A stretch of 64,000 bases of DNA, from the NCBI RefSeq assembly GCF_010994275.1, contig NZ_WMCD01000006.1:62001-126000 (forward strand), in the 5' to 3' direction. A program made the translations under genes and the position numbers. How positions within the stretch are numbered: the first letter of the stretch is position 1; every line of letters begins with the position of its first letter. Source of the DNA: Cyclobacterium jeungdonense. GTDB lineage: Bacteria; Bacteroidota; Bacteroidia; Cytophagales; Cyclobacteriaceae. Positions 45,483 through 53,448 of this stretch are shown in pieces. A model generated the notes under the pieces. That model did not search any database and was not told the origin of the DNA. It worked only from the letters and a program-made list of their open reading frames with translations.

Positions 45483-45841
45483 TGCCAGTTTACAAAAATC
45501 CCTACTTTCTGCTGCCAGTCTTGTTATTTTGGGTAAACCAGTACCTGGAGCGCATTGAAAGAGTCTACCTCCCTTTTATTCACGGTTATTGGGATGACCT
45601 GCTGGCCATGCCGGTAATTCTGGGTTTGACGCTCCAGTTTTACCAATGGATTCACCCTCTTAAAGCGCAATTGGTTTTCACCATTGTCCAGGTTTTAGCC
45701 GGTTGGCTGTATGTAAGCCTGATTTTTGAATACTTGCTGCCCCGCTGGTCGGACAGATACATTGCTGATCTCTGGGATGTTTGCTGTTATTTGGTTGGAT
45801 CGGTGTATTTTTACTTTTTGATCAACAGAAAGGAAAACTAA
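45482..45841 (+). CDS. Small integral membrane protein (119 aa)
   Basis: A 119-residue protein with about four hydrophobic helices (YFLLPVLLFWVNQYLE, LLAMPVILGLTLQFYQW, QLVFTIVQVLAGWLYVSLIF, DVCCYLVGSVYFYFLI). Similar Bacteroidota proteins carry the name magnesium citrate secondary transporter, but the protein is much smaller than a true CitM transporter, so I would not trust that name. The function is unknown. It overlaps the zinc-ribbon gene by one base and precedes prmC by 8 bases. Confidence 0.75.
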   Translation: MPVYKNPYFLLPVLLFWVNQYLERIERVYLPFIHGYWDDLLAMPVILGLTLQFYQWIHPLKAQLVFTIVQVLAGWLYVSLIFEYLLPRWSDRYIADLWDVCCYLVGSVYFYFLINRKEN

Positions 45842-45849
45842 CTTTAAAC

Positions 45850-46689
45850 ATGGCCGCTACACTTAAAGCGCTTCACTCCCAATACAAGGCAGAATTATCA
45901 GGCACCTACCCTGCTGAGGAGGCTGAGAGTCTGGTTTACTGGCTGATGGAAGCCTACCTCGGCGTAAAAAAAAGGGACCTGCTTTCTCAAAAAGTGGTAG
46001 AAAGTATTCCTTCCGCCATGGAACAGGCCCTGGAGAAGCTGAAGTCTGGGCTACCCATCCAATACATCCTGGGAAAGGCCCCTTTTTACGGCAGGGAATT
46101 CCTGGTCAGCCCCGAAGTACTGATCCCTCGGCAGGAAACAGAAGAGTTGGTTCACCTGATCCTGAAGAATCATTCTGGTAAAAAACAAGTTTTGGACTTG
46201 GGTACTGGTTCCGGATGCATTGCCATAAGCCTGGCATTGGAGTGGAACGAAGCGTCGGTAACTGCACTGGATATCAGTGGCGAAGCACTTGCAATTGCTC
46301 AGAAAAACGCCTCAGATCTGGGCGCAACAGTGGATTTTGTAAAAGCAGATATGCTTTCCGATTCCTTGCCCGTAGGGGAGGTCGACATTTTGGTTAGCAA
46401 TCCTCCCTATGTGACAGAGCAGGAGAAAACCTTCATGCGGCCCAATGTCCTGGAGCACGAACCTCATTTGGCACTGTTTGTTCCCGACACTGATCCGTTG
46501 TTGTATTACAAGTCCCTTGTCAGGCATGCTGGCAGCCATTTGGTGAAAGGAGGATTTTTATATGTAGAGGTCAACGAAAAATTCGGGCCTGAGGTAGCAA
46601 GTCTTATGGAAGCAAACGACTTGAAGGAGGTACGGGTGTACCGGGACCTTCAGGGCAAAGACCGGATTGTTTGGGGAAGAGGATCATGA
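45850..46689 (+). CDS. prmC: Peptide chain release factor N5-glutamine methyltransferase
   Basis: A 279-residue methyltransferase started at the ATG at 45850. It methylates the GGQ glutamine of release factors RF1/RF2. Seen: N-terminal helical domain, PIQYILGKAPFYGREFLVSP with the PrmC-specific region and LIPRQETEELVHLIL, SAM loop VLDLGTGSGCIAISLALEWN near residue 120, and the catalytic NPPY in DILVSNPPYVT near residue 180. Complete. It overlaps by six bases with the 3' end of the convergent TPK-like gene. Confidence 0.93.
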   Translation: MAATLKALHSQYKAELSGTYPAEEAESLVYWLMEAYLGVKKRDLLSQKVVESIPSAMEQALEKLKSGLPIQYILGKAPFYGREFLVSPEVLIPRQETEELVHLILKNHSGKKQVLDLGTGSGCIAISLALEWNEASVTALDISGEALAIAQKNASDLGATVDFVKADMLSDSLPVGEVDILVSNPPYVTEQEKTFMRPNVLEHEPHLALFVPDTDPLLYYKSLVRHAGSHLVKGGFLYVEVNEKFGPEVASLMEANDLKEVRVYRDLQGKDRIVWGRGS

Positions 46690-47301
46690 GAATTCCAGAC
46701 ATGTACCTAACCAGAACATTTTGTTGCTGGAAAAGCGCTGCATCCCTTCATTTAGCTCCAGCGTTGTGAGGTATCGGATAGGGAAAATTTGGGTGTTTCC
46801 CGGTGACTGATGTTCTACAAATTGCCCTTCCTCGCCAAGAACCTGAATGGAGCTGGAGGGCAGCCATTTTTTAATACTTCCTTGCTTTGCGGCGAAGTAC
46901 CGATATCCGCAATGAAAAAAAACAATGTCCAGGTCTTTCAAATAGGGTTCGAGCAGGGAATGATCCAGGGGATCATAAGGGAGAATATTTACAGCGTTGT
47001 GTCCGGATTGGATTAGGTAATGGAGGGATGCGGAGAGGAATTGCTCGGTAGGGACCGTTATAAAATTCACCGGAAACTGTTCCTCGGCTAGTTGTGGATT
47101 ATCCTGTTGAAATTTTTGAGTAGCCAGGATGACATCCACCTTGATGCCCAATGAAAGTACATCCAGTACATTTTCTTCTGTAACCAGAATGGTCGGGACC
47201 CACTCCAAAAGGGACTGTAGCTCCTGAAAATCCCAACCTGTTCGGCCTATTATTAAAAGGGCGGGTTCCTGTTTTTCTTTAACGAAGTGATGGGAAGACA
47301 T
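46684..47301 (-). CDS. Degenerate thiamine pyrophosphokinase-like protein
   Basis: A 205-residue protein. The start MSSHHFVKEKQEPALLIIGR closely resembles the N-terminus I know from Bacteroidota thiamine pyrophosphokinases, and LGIKVDVILATQ aligns with the family GIK-D-xxGDFD segment. The acidic GDFDS-type metal/ATP residues are replaced by ATQKF, and the later DHT/N motif is not visible. So it keeps the fold outline but probably lost kinase activity. Its divergent neighbour starts the kynurenine genes. The assignment rests on the N-terminal match and should be treated as moderate. Confidence 0.6.
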   Translation of the reverse strand: MSSHHFVKEKQEPALLIIGRTGWDFQELQSLLEWVPTILVTEENVLDVLSLGIKVDVILATQKFQQDNPQLAEEQFPVNFITVPTEQFLSASLHYLIQSGHNAVNILPYDPLDHSLLEPYLKDLDIVFFHCGYRYFAAKQGSIKKWLPSSSIQVLGEEGQFVEHQSPGNTQIFPIRYLTTLELNEGMQRFSSNKMFWLGTCLEFS

Positions 47302-47634
47302 GGGTGATGCAAATCAATGTTTTCATAAATGGTTATTGGCCTGCTGGACGATGCGTTGGCCGGGTCAAATCTAATTAAAATAAGGCTATTCCTCTCAGAG
47401 AACTTTTTTTGTCCATTTTCTTTAAATTATACAGGGTGTTTCCAATTAGATTTGCATGGTCCAATGAACTGGTAAATTGGATTTTTTTTATACTTTTGGA
47501 ATTATTACCCCGGAAGGCCTGTCTGAAGGTCAGGATATGAGCTCCATTTACCCTTGAAAGGCCTGATGGCGTTTTGGGTAGAATCGTGGCAGATACGGTT
47601 TTTGGGGTTTGTTGTTATACTAAATCAATCAGCC
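47302..47634. promoter_or_regulatory. Divergent intergenic region with kynurenine-operon promoter candidates
   Basis: No gene is seen in these 333 bases. Two -7 boxes point to the right: TAGATTTG (47447-47454) and TACTTTTG (47491-47498), both exact TAnnTTTG matches, but neither has a good -33 element at the usual distance. The region should hold the promoter of the 3-hydroxyanthranilate dioxygenase gene and that of the divergent TPK-like gene. Confidence 0.45.
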
Positions 47635-48147
47635 ATGCCTATTTCCCAACCGATAAACTTTGCCAAATGGATAGAAGAAAACCGTCATCTGCTAAAGCCG
47701 CCCGTGGGCAATCAGCAGATGTACCTCCACAACGATGATTTTATCATAATGGTCGTCGGTGGGCCAAATGCCAGAAAAGATTACCATTATAACGAAGGGG
47801 AAGAGTTTTTTTATCAGGTGGAAGGAGATATTACCCTGAAGGTAGTGGACGATGGCGTAATGAGAGATATTCCAATTCGGGAAGGGGAGGTGTTTTTATT
47901 ACCACCACGAATCCCCCACAGCCCCCGCAGGCCGGCCGATACCGTGGGCTTAGTGATCGAAAGGTACCGAAATCCAGGTGAAAAAGACGGGTTTCTTTGG
48001 TTTTGTGAAAACTGCGGACACAAACTTTATGAGGAATTTGAGCCCATTACCGATATCGTCAATCAATTGCCGCCAATCATGGAGCGGTTTTGGGCTAATC
48101 CAACCCATGTTACTTGTGATAAATGCGGTACCGTAATGCAGAAGTAG
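47635..48147 (+). CDS. nbaC: 3-hydroxyanthranilate 3,4-dioxygenase
   Basis: A 170-residue cupin starting at the ATG at 47635 (MPISQPINFAKWIEENRHLL). It opens the ring of 3-hydroxyanthranilate with O2 and Fe2+, giving the precursor of quinolinate. The iron ligands are visible in YHYNEGEEFFYQVEGD and in LPPRIPHSPRRP. The C-terminal rubredoxin-like metal site of bacterial enzymes is present as CENCGHK and CDKCGTVMQ. First gene of a kynurenine cluster; the following genes make its substrate. Confidence 0.95.
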   Translation: MPISQPINFAKWIEENRHLLKPPVGNQQMYLHNDDFIIMVVGGPNARKDYHYNEGEEFFYQVEGDITLKVVDDGVMRDIPIREGEVFLLPPRIPHSPRRPADTVGLVIERYRNPGEKDGFLWFCENCGHKLYEEFEPITDIVNQLPPIMERFWANPTHVTCDKCGTVMQK

Positions 48148-48207
48148 CCTTTAACTGGTAAATTTCCCTTCCTTCGCCCTTCTTCATGATTACCTATCGC
48201 TAAACCA

Positions 48208-49485
48208 ATGCGGCACCCAAACTTTGAATTGACCTTGGAATTTGCCAGAGAAATGGACGAAAAGGATCCATTAAAAGGCTTCCGAAATCAGTTTTTTCTA
48301 CCAAAGAAAAAAGGCAAAGAGGCTTTGTATTTTTGCGGCAATTCACTCGGCCTGCAACCCCGAACTGTTACCACCTATATTAATAAGGATCTGAAAAAAT
48401 GGGCGAATCAGGGGGTGGAGGGGCATTTTGAAGGAGAGGTGCCCTGGGTGGATGCCCGCAAGCCATCCAAAAGTCATCTCGCTGCCTTGTTGGGAGCCAA
48501 AACAGAGGAAGTGGTGGCCATGAACAGTTTGACGGTCAACCTGCACTTGTTGCTCGTTTCCTTCTACAGACCTAATGGGAAAAAGTACAAAATCCTGACA
48601 GAATCCGGCGCCTTTCCTTCTGATCAGTACGTTTTAGAGTCCCAGTTGAAGTACCATGGCTATGACCCGGAAGAGGCGCTTTTAGAAGTTTCCCCCCGCC
48701 CTGGAGAGCACATACTCAGAACGGAGGATATTCTTCAGAAGATATGCCATTATAAGGATGATTTGGCATTGGTCATGATGTCTGGAGTGCAATATTATAC
48801 CGGTCAATGTTTTGACATGAAGGCCATTAGCCGGGAAGCGGGACTTCATGGCATAAAAGTAGGATTGGATCTGGCACATGCCATTGGAAACGTACCCTTG
48901 TCTCTTCACGACTGGGGGGTTGATTTTGCCACCTGGTGTAGTTATAAATACCTGAATGCCGGCCCTGGCAATGTATCCGGGGTTTTTGTTCATCAGAAAC
49001 ATGGCAACGATCCTGAAATTCCCCGGTTTGCAGGATGGTGGGGTTATCTGGAAGAGAGCCGATTTGAGATGAAAAAAGGATTTCTGCCTATGCAAGGGGC
49101 TGACGGTTGGCTACTAAGCAATGATCCGGTTTTAGGCTTAGGAGCATTACAGGCTTCATTGGATATCTTTTCTGCGGCGGGTTTAGAAAATATATGGACC
49201 AAGTCCGAACTATTGACCGGCTATCTGGAGTTTGTAATCCGTGAAACAATAGGTAGCCGGGATGTGTTACAAATAATAACTCCTTCAAAACCAAAGGATA
49301 GGGGTTGCCAATTGTCTGTTCTAATTCCCGAAGGTGGGAAAGAAATTGTCGAAAAATGGACGGAGAATGGTGTAGTGGTAGATTGGAGAAAACCAAATGT
49401 AGTTCGTCTGGCTCCCGTACCTCTCTATAATACCTTTCAGGAGGTGTTTGCTTTCAGCAAAATCCTGCAAGCATCTTTGACCTGA
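48208..49485 (+). CDS. kynU: Kynureninase
   Basis: A 425-residue PLP enzyme that hydrolyses kynurenine or 3-hydroxykynurenine to (3-hydroxy)anthranilate and alanine. Seen: FYFCGNSLGLQPRTVTTYI-type start (YFCGNSLGLQP), LTVNLHLLLVSFYRP, GLDLAHAIGNVPLSLHDWGV near residue 222, and the PLP-lysine box WCSYKYLNAGPGNVSG near 250. Length and motifs are complete. It lies 60 bases after nbaC and 31 before kmo, forming an operon. Confidence 0.96.
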   Translation: MRHPNFELTLEFAREMDEKDPLKGFRNQFFLPKKKGKEALYFCGNSLGLQPRTVTTYINKDLKKWANQGVEGHFEGEVPWVDARKPSKSHLAALLGAKTEEVVAMNSLTVNLHLLLVSFYRPNGKKYKILTESGAFPSDQYVLESQLKYHGYDPEEALLEVSPRPGEHILRTEDILQKICHYKDDLALVMMSGVQYYTGQCFDMKAISREAGLHGIKVGLDLAHAIGNVPLSLHDWGVDFATWCSYKYLNAGPGNVSGVFVHQKHGNDPEIPRFAGWWGYLEESRFEMKKGFLPMQGADGWLLSNDPVLGLGALQASLDIFSAAGLENIWTKSELLTGYLEFVIRETIGSRDVLQIITPSKPKDRGCQLSVLIPEGGKEIVEKWTENGVVVDWRKPNVVRLAPVPLYNTFQEVFAFSKILQASLT

Positions 49486-49516
49486 AAAGCTATAAGTCCG
49501 AGAACCTATTAAAATT

Positions 49517-50869
49517 ATGAAAGAAAAAATTGACCTATTGGGGGCGGGATTGATCGGTTCCCTCTTGGCAATCTACCTTAAAAAACGAGGATTGGATGTG
49601 TCCATATATGAAAAAAGAAAAGACTGGCGACAGGTAAATGCCACCGGCGAGGGGCGTTCCATTAATATGGCCCTCAGTTACAGGGGTTGGAAAGCCCTGG
49701 AAAAGGCCGGAATAAAAGATAAAGTGCTTCCCCACATCCAGCCCATGCATGGCAGAAGAATTCATGATGAGCATGGTAATACGTACTTTCAGCCTTATGG
49801 TAAAGAAAATCAAGCCATCTACTCGATCAGCAGAAATTCTTTTAACAAAATATTGCTAGATGAAGCGGAAGCGCTGGGAGCCAACCTTCATTTTGAGCAT
49901 AAAGTGGAGCGTGTTAATGTAGGTGATCGCGAAGTGACCTTTAGTTTGGCGGATGGGGCTACCAAAAGTATCCAAACGGAAGTATTGATTGGTTCGGATG
50001 GTGCCTATTCCTCCCTCAGAAATGCCTTTCAAAGCCAGCTTCGGTTCAACTTTAATCAACAATACATCTCTCATGGATACAAAGAACTGAGCATACCGCC
50101 TACTCCGGAAGGAGAATTCGCGATGGACCCCAACGCTTTGCATATCTGGCCAAGAGGCAAATTCATGTTGATTGCACTGCCTAACCAGGATAAATCGTTT
50201 ACCTGTACCTTATTTTTGCCCTTCGAAGGCTATAAAGTCAGTTTTGAAAACATTCATGATGATCAGGATATCCTTCAGATTTTCAAAACGCATTTCAACG
50301 ACGCCCAAGCTTTGATGCCCACCCTGATACGCGATTTCAATAGCAATCCCACTTCGGCATTGATCAATACGGAGTGTTATCCCTGGACGGAAAATAATAC
50401 CTTGTTGATTGGAGATGCAGCGCATGCCATGGTACCTTTTTACGGACAGGGTATGAACTGTGGATTTGAAGATTGCTTTATTCTGGATGGGTTGTTGGAA
50501 AAGTACGGTACCTTCTCCTGGGATTTGGTGTTTCAAAAGTTTCAGAAAGGGCGAAAACCAGATACAGATGCCATTTGCCAATTGGCAATGGATAATTTTG
50601 TTGAAATGAGTGATAATGTGGCCGATCCAAAATTTCTTATTCGTAAGAAAATTGAAGCCCGACTTTACGAACTTTATCCGAAAGAGTGGGTGCCTTTGTA
50701 CAGCATGGTAACCTTTTCAGATATGAAGTATTCGGAAGCCTATACCATCGGAAAAATTCAGGAAAAGGTAATGGATCAGGTCATGAGTGATCCGCTGATC
50801 ACCCAGAACTGGGACCGGTTGGATTATGAAGACATCCTTCATAAGGTAGAAGTTGCCGGAGCGGTCTGA
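49517..50869 (+). CDS. kmo: Kynurenine 3-monooxygenase
   Basis: A 450-residue flavoprotein hydroxylating kynurenine with NADPH and O2. The N-terminal FAD motif IDLLGAGLIGSLLAIYLKKR is at residues 5-24, NATGEGRSINMALSYRGWKA near residue 42 is KMO-specific, and the second FAD motif LLIGDAAHAMVPFYGQGMNC is near 295. The hydrophobic C-terminal anchor of eukaryotic KMO is absent, so it is soluble or peripheral. With nbaC and kynU it covers kynurenine to the quinolinate precursor; tryptophan dioxygenase and formamidase must be elsewhere. Confidence 0.96.
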   Translation: MKEKIDLLGAGLIGSLLAIYLKKRGLDVSIYEKRKDWRQVNATGEGRSINMALSYRGWKALEKAGIKDKVLPHIQPMHGRRIHDEHGNTYFQPYGKENQAIYSISRNSFNKILLDEAEALGANLHFEHKVERVNVGDREVTFSLADGATKSIQTEVLIGSDGAYSSLRNAFQSQLRFNFNQQYISHGYKELSIPPTPEGEFAMDPNALHIWPRGKFMLIALPNQDKSFTCTLFLPFEGYKVSFENIHDDQDILQIFKTHFNDAQALMPTLIRDFNSNPTSALINTECYPWTENNTLLIGDAAHAMVPFYGQGMNCGFEDCFILDGLLEKYGTFSWDLVFQKFQKGRKPDTDAICQLAMDNFVEMSDNVADPKFLIRKKIEARLYELYPKEWVPLYSMVTFSDMKYSEAYTIGKIQEKVMDQVMSDPLITQNWDRLDYEDILHKVEVAGAV

Positions 50870-50951
50870 CTGTAGTTTTATGTTAAAAAAAGAGGAACCA
50901 TATAAGTGATGTAAGAGCATTAAAGGGTTTACGGATATTTTCCCTTATTTC

Positions 50952-51860
50952 TTATAGATCCAATCCAAAACGCTGATTAAATCCCCTGATTCCTTGCAGC
51001 CCACCGGTGTGTAGCGCGAGTATCTTGCTTCCTTTTGGAAAATAATTCTTTCGTATCAGTTCAAAAAGCCCGAAAAATAGTTTTCCCGTGTAAACAGGAT
51101 CCAGAGGCAGGTTGGCCTGGATCTGCATTTGTTTGATAAAATCTATGAGTTCCGGCGTGAATTTGGCATAGCCCCCAAAGTGAAAATCGGTTTGGATTTC
51201 TACCGGTATGGTGAGACTGATGTGGTGTGAATCCAGCAGGTGTCGTACTTCCTTTCGTATAAAATCACCTTTTAAAGCAGAGAATCCCAGCACTCGTTGA
51301 TGTGGAAGAGCGCTTCCAGCTATTCCAGCCAGTGTGCCCCCGGTACCTACCGGAAGCGCTATGACCTGCATGGAGGCATCCTCATCCGATAAAATCTCCG
51401 AGGCACCCTGAATAGCAAAAGCATTGGTGCCTCCCTCTGGAATCAGGTAAAAATCTCCAAATACGCTTCGGAGCTTGCCCAACACCTGATCACTTTGTTT
51501 ATCTCGGTATTCGGAGCGGGAAAGCGGGTAAAGGTGCATGCCCTGCTGCCTGGCATCTGCCAAAGTGGGATTTAGAGGCTCAGAAATTTCTCCCCGGATA
51601 ATGCCTATGGCCCGGATGCCTGCTTTTTCACTGGCCATTGCGGTGGCATGAATATGGTTGGAAAAGGTCCCTCCAAACGTCAGGAGTTGGGAATGGCCCC
51701 TCTTTTTTGCCTCCATGATATTGTATCGAAGCTTGTAATACTTATTACCCTGCATGCCCGGATGCATCAGATCCAGCCGTTTTACTACTACATGCACTTT
51801 CTTTTCGTATAGAAGAGGTAGGTCAAGTGTTTGGTAAATGGGGGATTTGTCGCTTTCCAA
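50952..51860 (-). CDS. ACC deaminase/D-cysteine desulfhydrase family protein
   Basis: A 302-residue PLP enzyme of the tryptophan-synthase-beta fold. The PLP Lys lies in MHPGMQGNKYYKLRYNIMEA near residue 37, TFGGTFSNHIHATA near residue 60 and LPVGTGGTLAGIAGSALPH near 170 form the phosphate-binding sites. The family contains D-cysteine desulfhydrases and ACC deaminases, and desulfhydrase-type is more usual in Bacteroidota. Slightly shorter than the typical 330. It is convergent with kmo and lies alone on its strand. Confidence 0.88.
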   Translation of the reverse strand: MESDKSPIYQTLDLPLLYEKKVHVVVKRLDLMHPGMQGNKYYKLRYNIMEAKKRGHSQLLTFGGTFSNHIHATAMASEKAGIRAIGIIRGEISEPLNPTLADARQQGMHLYPLSRSEYRDKQSDQVLGKLRSVFGDFYLIPEGGTNAFAIQGASEILSDEDASMQVIALPVGTGGTLAGIAGSALPHQRVLGFSALKGDFIRKEVRHLLDSHHISLTIPVEIQTDFHFGGYAKFTPELIDFIKQMQIQANLPLDPVYTGKLFFGLFELIRKNYFPKGSKILALHTGGLQGIRGFNQRFGLDL

Positions 51861-51926
51861 GAAAATTTATTTAGGGATTTTAGATTAAAATTCTGATTGT
51901 TTTTCATCATATCCTAATTTTGTGTC

Positions 51927-52961
51927 ATGACTATATCCAATGAAGGAGAATTACCAGAGGAGGAATCCTATTTTGAACCGTATGAATTACAGGTAGATCC
52001 GGGGCAGAGGCCCCTTCGTATAGACAAATTCATTACGGACAAAGTTGCCAATGCTTCCCGTAATAAAGTGCAACAGAGCATCGCTGCCGGCATTGTAAAA
52101 GTTAACGGCCAGCCTGTAAAGGCCAATTACAAGACGAAAGCGGGAGACCAGGTCTATTTTGTCATGGAACGCAGCCGTAAGGATACCGACGTGGTTCCGG
52201 AACCCATCCCGCTAGATATTCGCTACGAGGACGAGTACCTGTTGGTTGTGAACAAGCCAGCTGGAATGGTCGTGCATCCGGCCCATGGAAACTGGACCGG
52301 TACACTGGTAAATGGTTTGGCTTATTATTTTAAGCAGCTTCCGGAATTACCTGGAAATTCCGGCAGGCCCGGATTGGTTCATCGCATTGACAAAGATACC
52401 TCAGGACTGTTGGTAGTGGCCAAATCCGAACAGGCCATGGCGAACCTGGCCGGACAATTTTTTGATCACAGCATACAACGAACCTACCTGGCGCTGGTAT
52501 GGGGAGAACCGGGCGAGGAGGAAGGAACAATAGACGTTCCCATAGGCAGGGGAATGAAAGATCGCAAAGTAATGCAGGCCTATCCCGATGGGTCAGCGGG
52601 CAAAGCGGCGATTACCCACTGGAAATTGCTTCAGCGATTCCGCTACGTGAGTTTAATCAGCTGTTCGTTGGAAACCGGTCGCACCCATCAGATACGGGTT
52701 CATATGAAATACATTGGCCATCCGTTGTTCAATGACGCCGTGTATGGAGGGGATAAAATCAGAAGGGGTACGCAATATGCCAAATATACCTCTTTTGTTA
52801 AGAATTGTTTCAAGCTGATTCCACGGCAGGCCCTTCACGCACAGTCATTGGGGTTTATTCACCCCATTACCGGCCAAAATCTGTTTTTTGAATCTGAAAT
52901 CCCGGATGACATGGCCGCTGTAATTGAAAAGTGGGAAAATTATGTGCAGATTGATCAATAA
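51927..52961 (+). CDS. RluA-family 23S rRNA pseudouridine synthase (RluD type)
   Basis: A 344-residue enzyme. An S4 RNA-binding domain covers about residues 25-85 (LRIDKFITDKVANASRNKVQ). The catalytic domain has GLVHRIDKDTSGLLVVAKSE with the essential Asp near residue 155, VVNKPAGMVVHPAHGN near 107 and LETGRTHQIRVHMKYIGHPL near 250. The two-domain layout and HRIDKDTSG box match RluD, which modifies helix 69 of 23S rRNA; the exact target cannot be proved. Complete. Confidence 0.93.
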   Translation: MTISNEGELPEEESYFEPYELQVDPGQRPLRIDKFITDKVANASRNKVQQSIAAGIVKVNGQPVKANYKTKAGDQVYFVMERSRKDTDVVPEPIPLDIRYEDEYLLVVNKPAGMVVHPAHGNWTGTLVNGLAYYFKQLPELPGNSGRPGLVHRIDKDTSGLLVVAKSEQAMANLAGQFFDHSIQRTYLALVWGEPGEEEGTIDVPIGRGMKDRKVMQAYPDGSAGKAAITHWKLLQRFRYVSLISCSLETGRTHQIRVHMKYIGHPLFNDAVYGGDKIRRGTQYAKYTSFVKNCFKLIPRQALHAQSLGFIHPITGQNLFFESEIPDDMAAVIEKWENYVQIDQ

Positions 52962-53076
52962 TTGTTATTGATTTGTTAACCGATAGATTTAAATTAGGGC
53001 TGTCATTAACAATAGTCCTTATAATTTGGTGTTTTATTGAATAATATTAAAAAAGAAATAATTTATTATGAAAATA

Positions 53077-53107
53077 TTTCTTTAAAAGTAAGCTTTCATT
53101 ACATTTG
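53077..53107 (+). promoter_or_regulatory. Candidate promoter of the tRNA-like RNA
   Basis: TTTC (53077-53080), a 19-base spacer and TACATTTG (53100-53107), an exact -7 box. Transcription would start near 53113, leaving a leader of about 60 bases that contains a hairpin GGTAGT-AGT-ACTGCC (53127-53141). Confidence 0.55.
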
Positions 53108-53172
53108 AAACATCAAAATATCAACGGGTAGTAGTACTGCCAATCGTTTTAAATTATGTTTTGGTATCAACA

Positions 53173-53316
53173 TGTAGGATGTTGAAATTGGCAGACAAGC
53201 CCTCCTGTCTCGGGGGTGGAGAATCCGGATTTATCCGGTGTACTGGATAAAGCACACATCGAGCTCAATGTGTTGCCTAACAGCTCCGTGGAGGTTCGAA
53301 TCCTTCTCCTACAGCA
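53173..53316 (+). tRNA. Class II, leucine-like tRNA-like RNA with giant variable arm
   Basis: A cloverleaf can be drawn. Acceptor TGTAGGA (53173-53179) with TCCTACA (53307-53313); T8 at 53180; D stem TTG/CAA with loop AAATTGGCAGA, the leucine-type D arm with A14 and GG; anticodon stem CCCTC/GGGGG (53200-53204, 53212-53216) with loop CTGTCTC, formally anticodon GUC; T arm GGAGG-TTCGAAT-CCTTC (53290-53306). The variable region (53217-53289, 73 nt against about 12-20) has its own stem TGGAG/CTCCG plus inner hairpins: CCGGAT-TT-ATCCGG and ACACAT/ATGTGT. Tertiary-contact bases are kept, but the anticodon loop is not leucine-like and base 37 is a pyrimidine. CCA is not fully encoded (GCA). A decoding role is unlikely. 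Confidence 0.7.
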
Positions 53317-53322
53317 AGTATT

Positions 53323-53368
53323 AAAAATCCGGCTGGTATACCCGAGTGTACAACGCCGGATTTTTTTT
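53323..53368 (+). terminator. Intrinsic terminator after the tRNA-like RNA
   Basis: AAAAATCCGGC (53323-53333) pairs with GCCGGATTTTT (53355-53365) and runs into more T residues (T8 in total); a smaller inner stem sits in the loop. It starts 7 bases after the RNA's 3' end. Confidence 0.9.
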
Positions 53369-53448
53369 GTTGGTATCCTGCGTTAATTGCTTCTTTTGTT
53401 TCTGATTTTTGAATAATATCCACTTTATTTTGTATTCTTGATCTGGCA

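Noticed and set aside
53173..53316. tmRNA, group I intron-containing tRNA, or tRNA-Sec
   Set aside because: No tag ORF or tmRNA pseudoknots. The extra sequence is in the variable arm instead of the anticodon loop and is far too short for a group I intron. Anticodon and stem lengths do not fit Sec.
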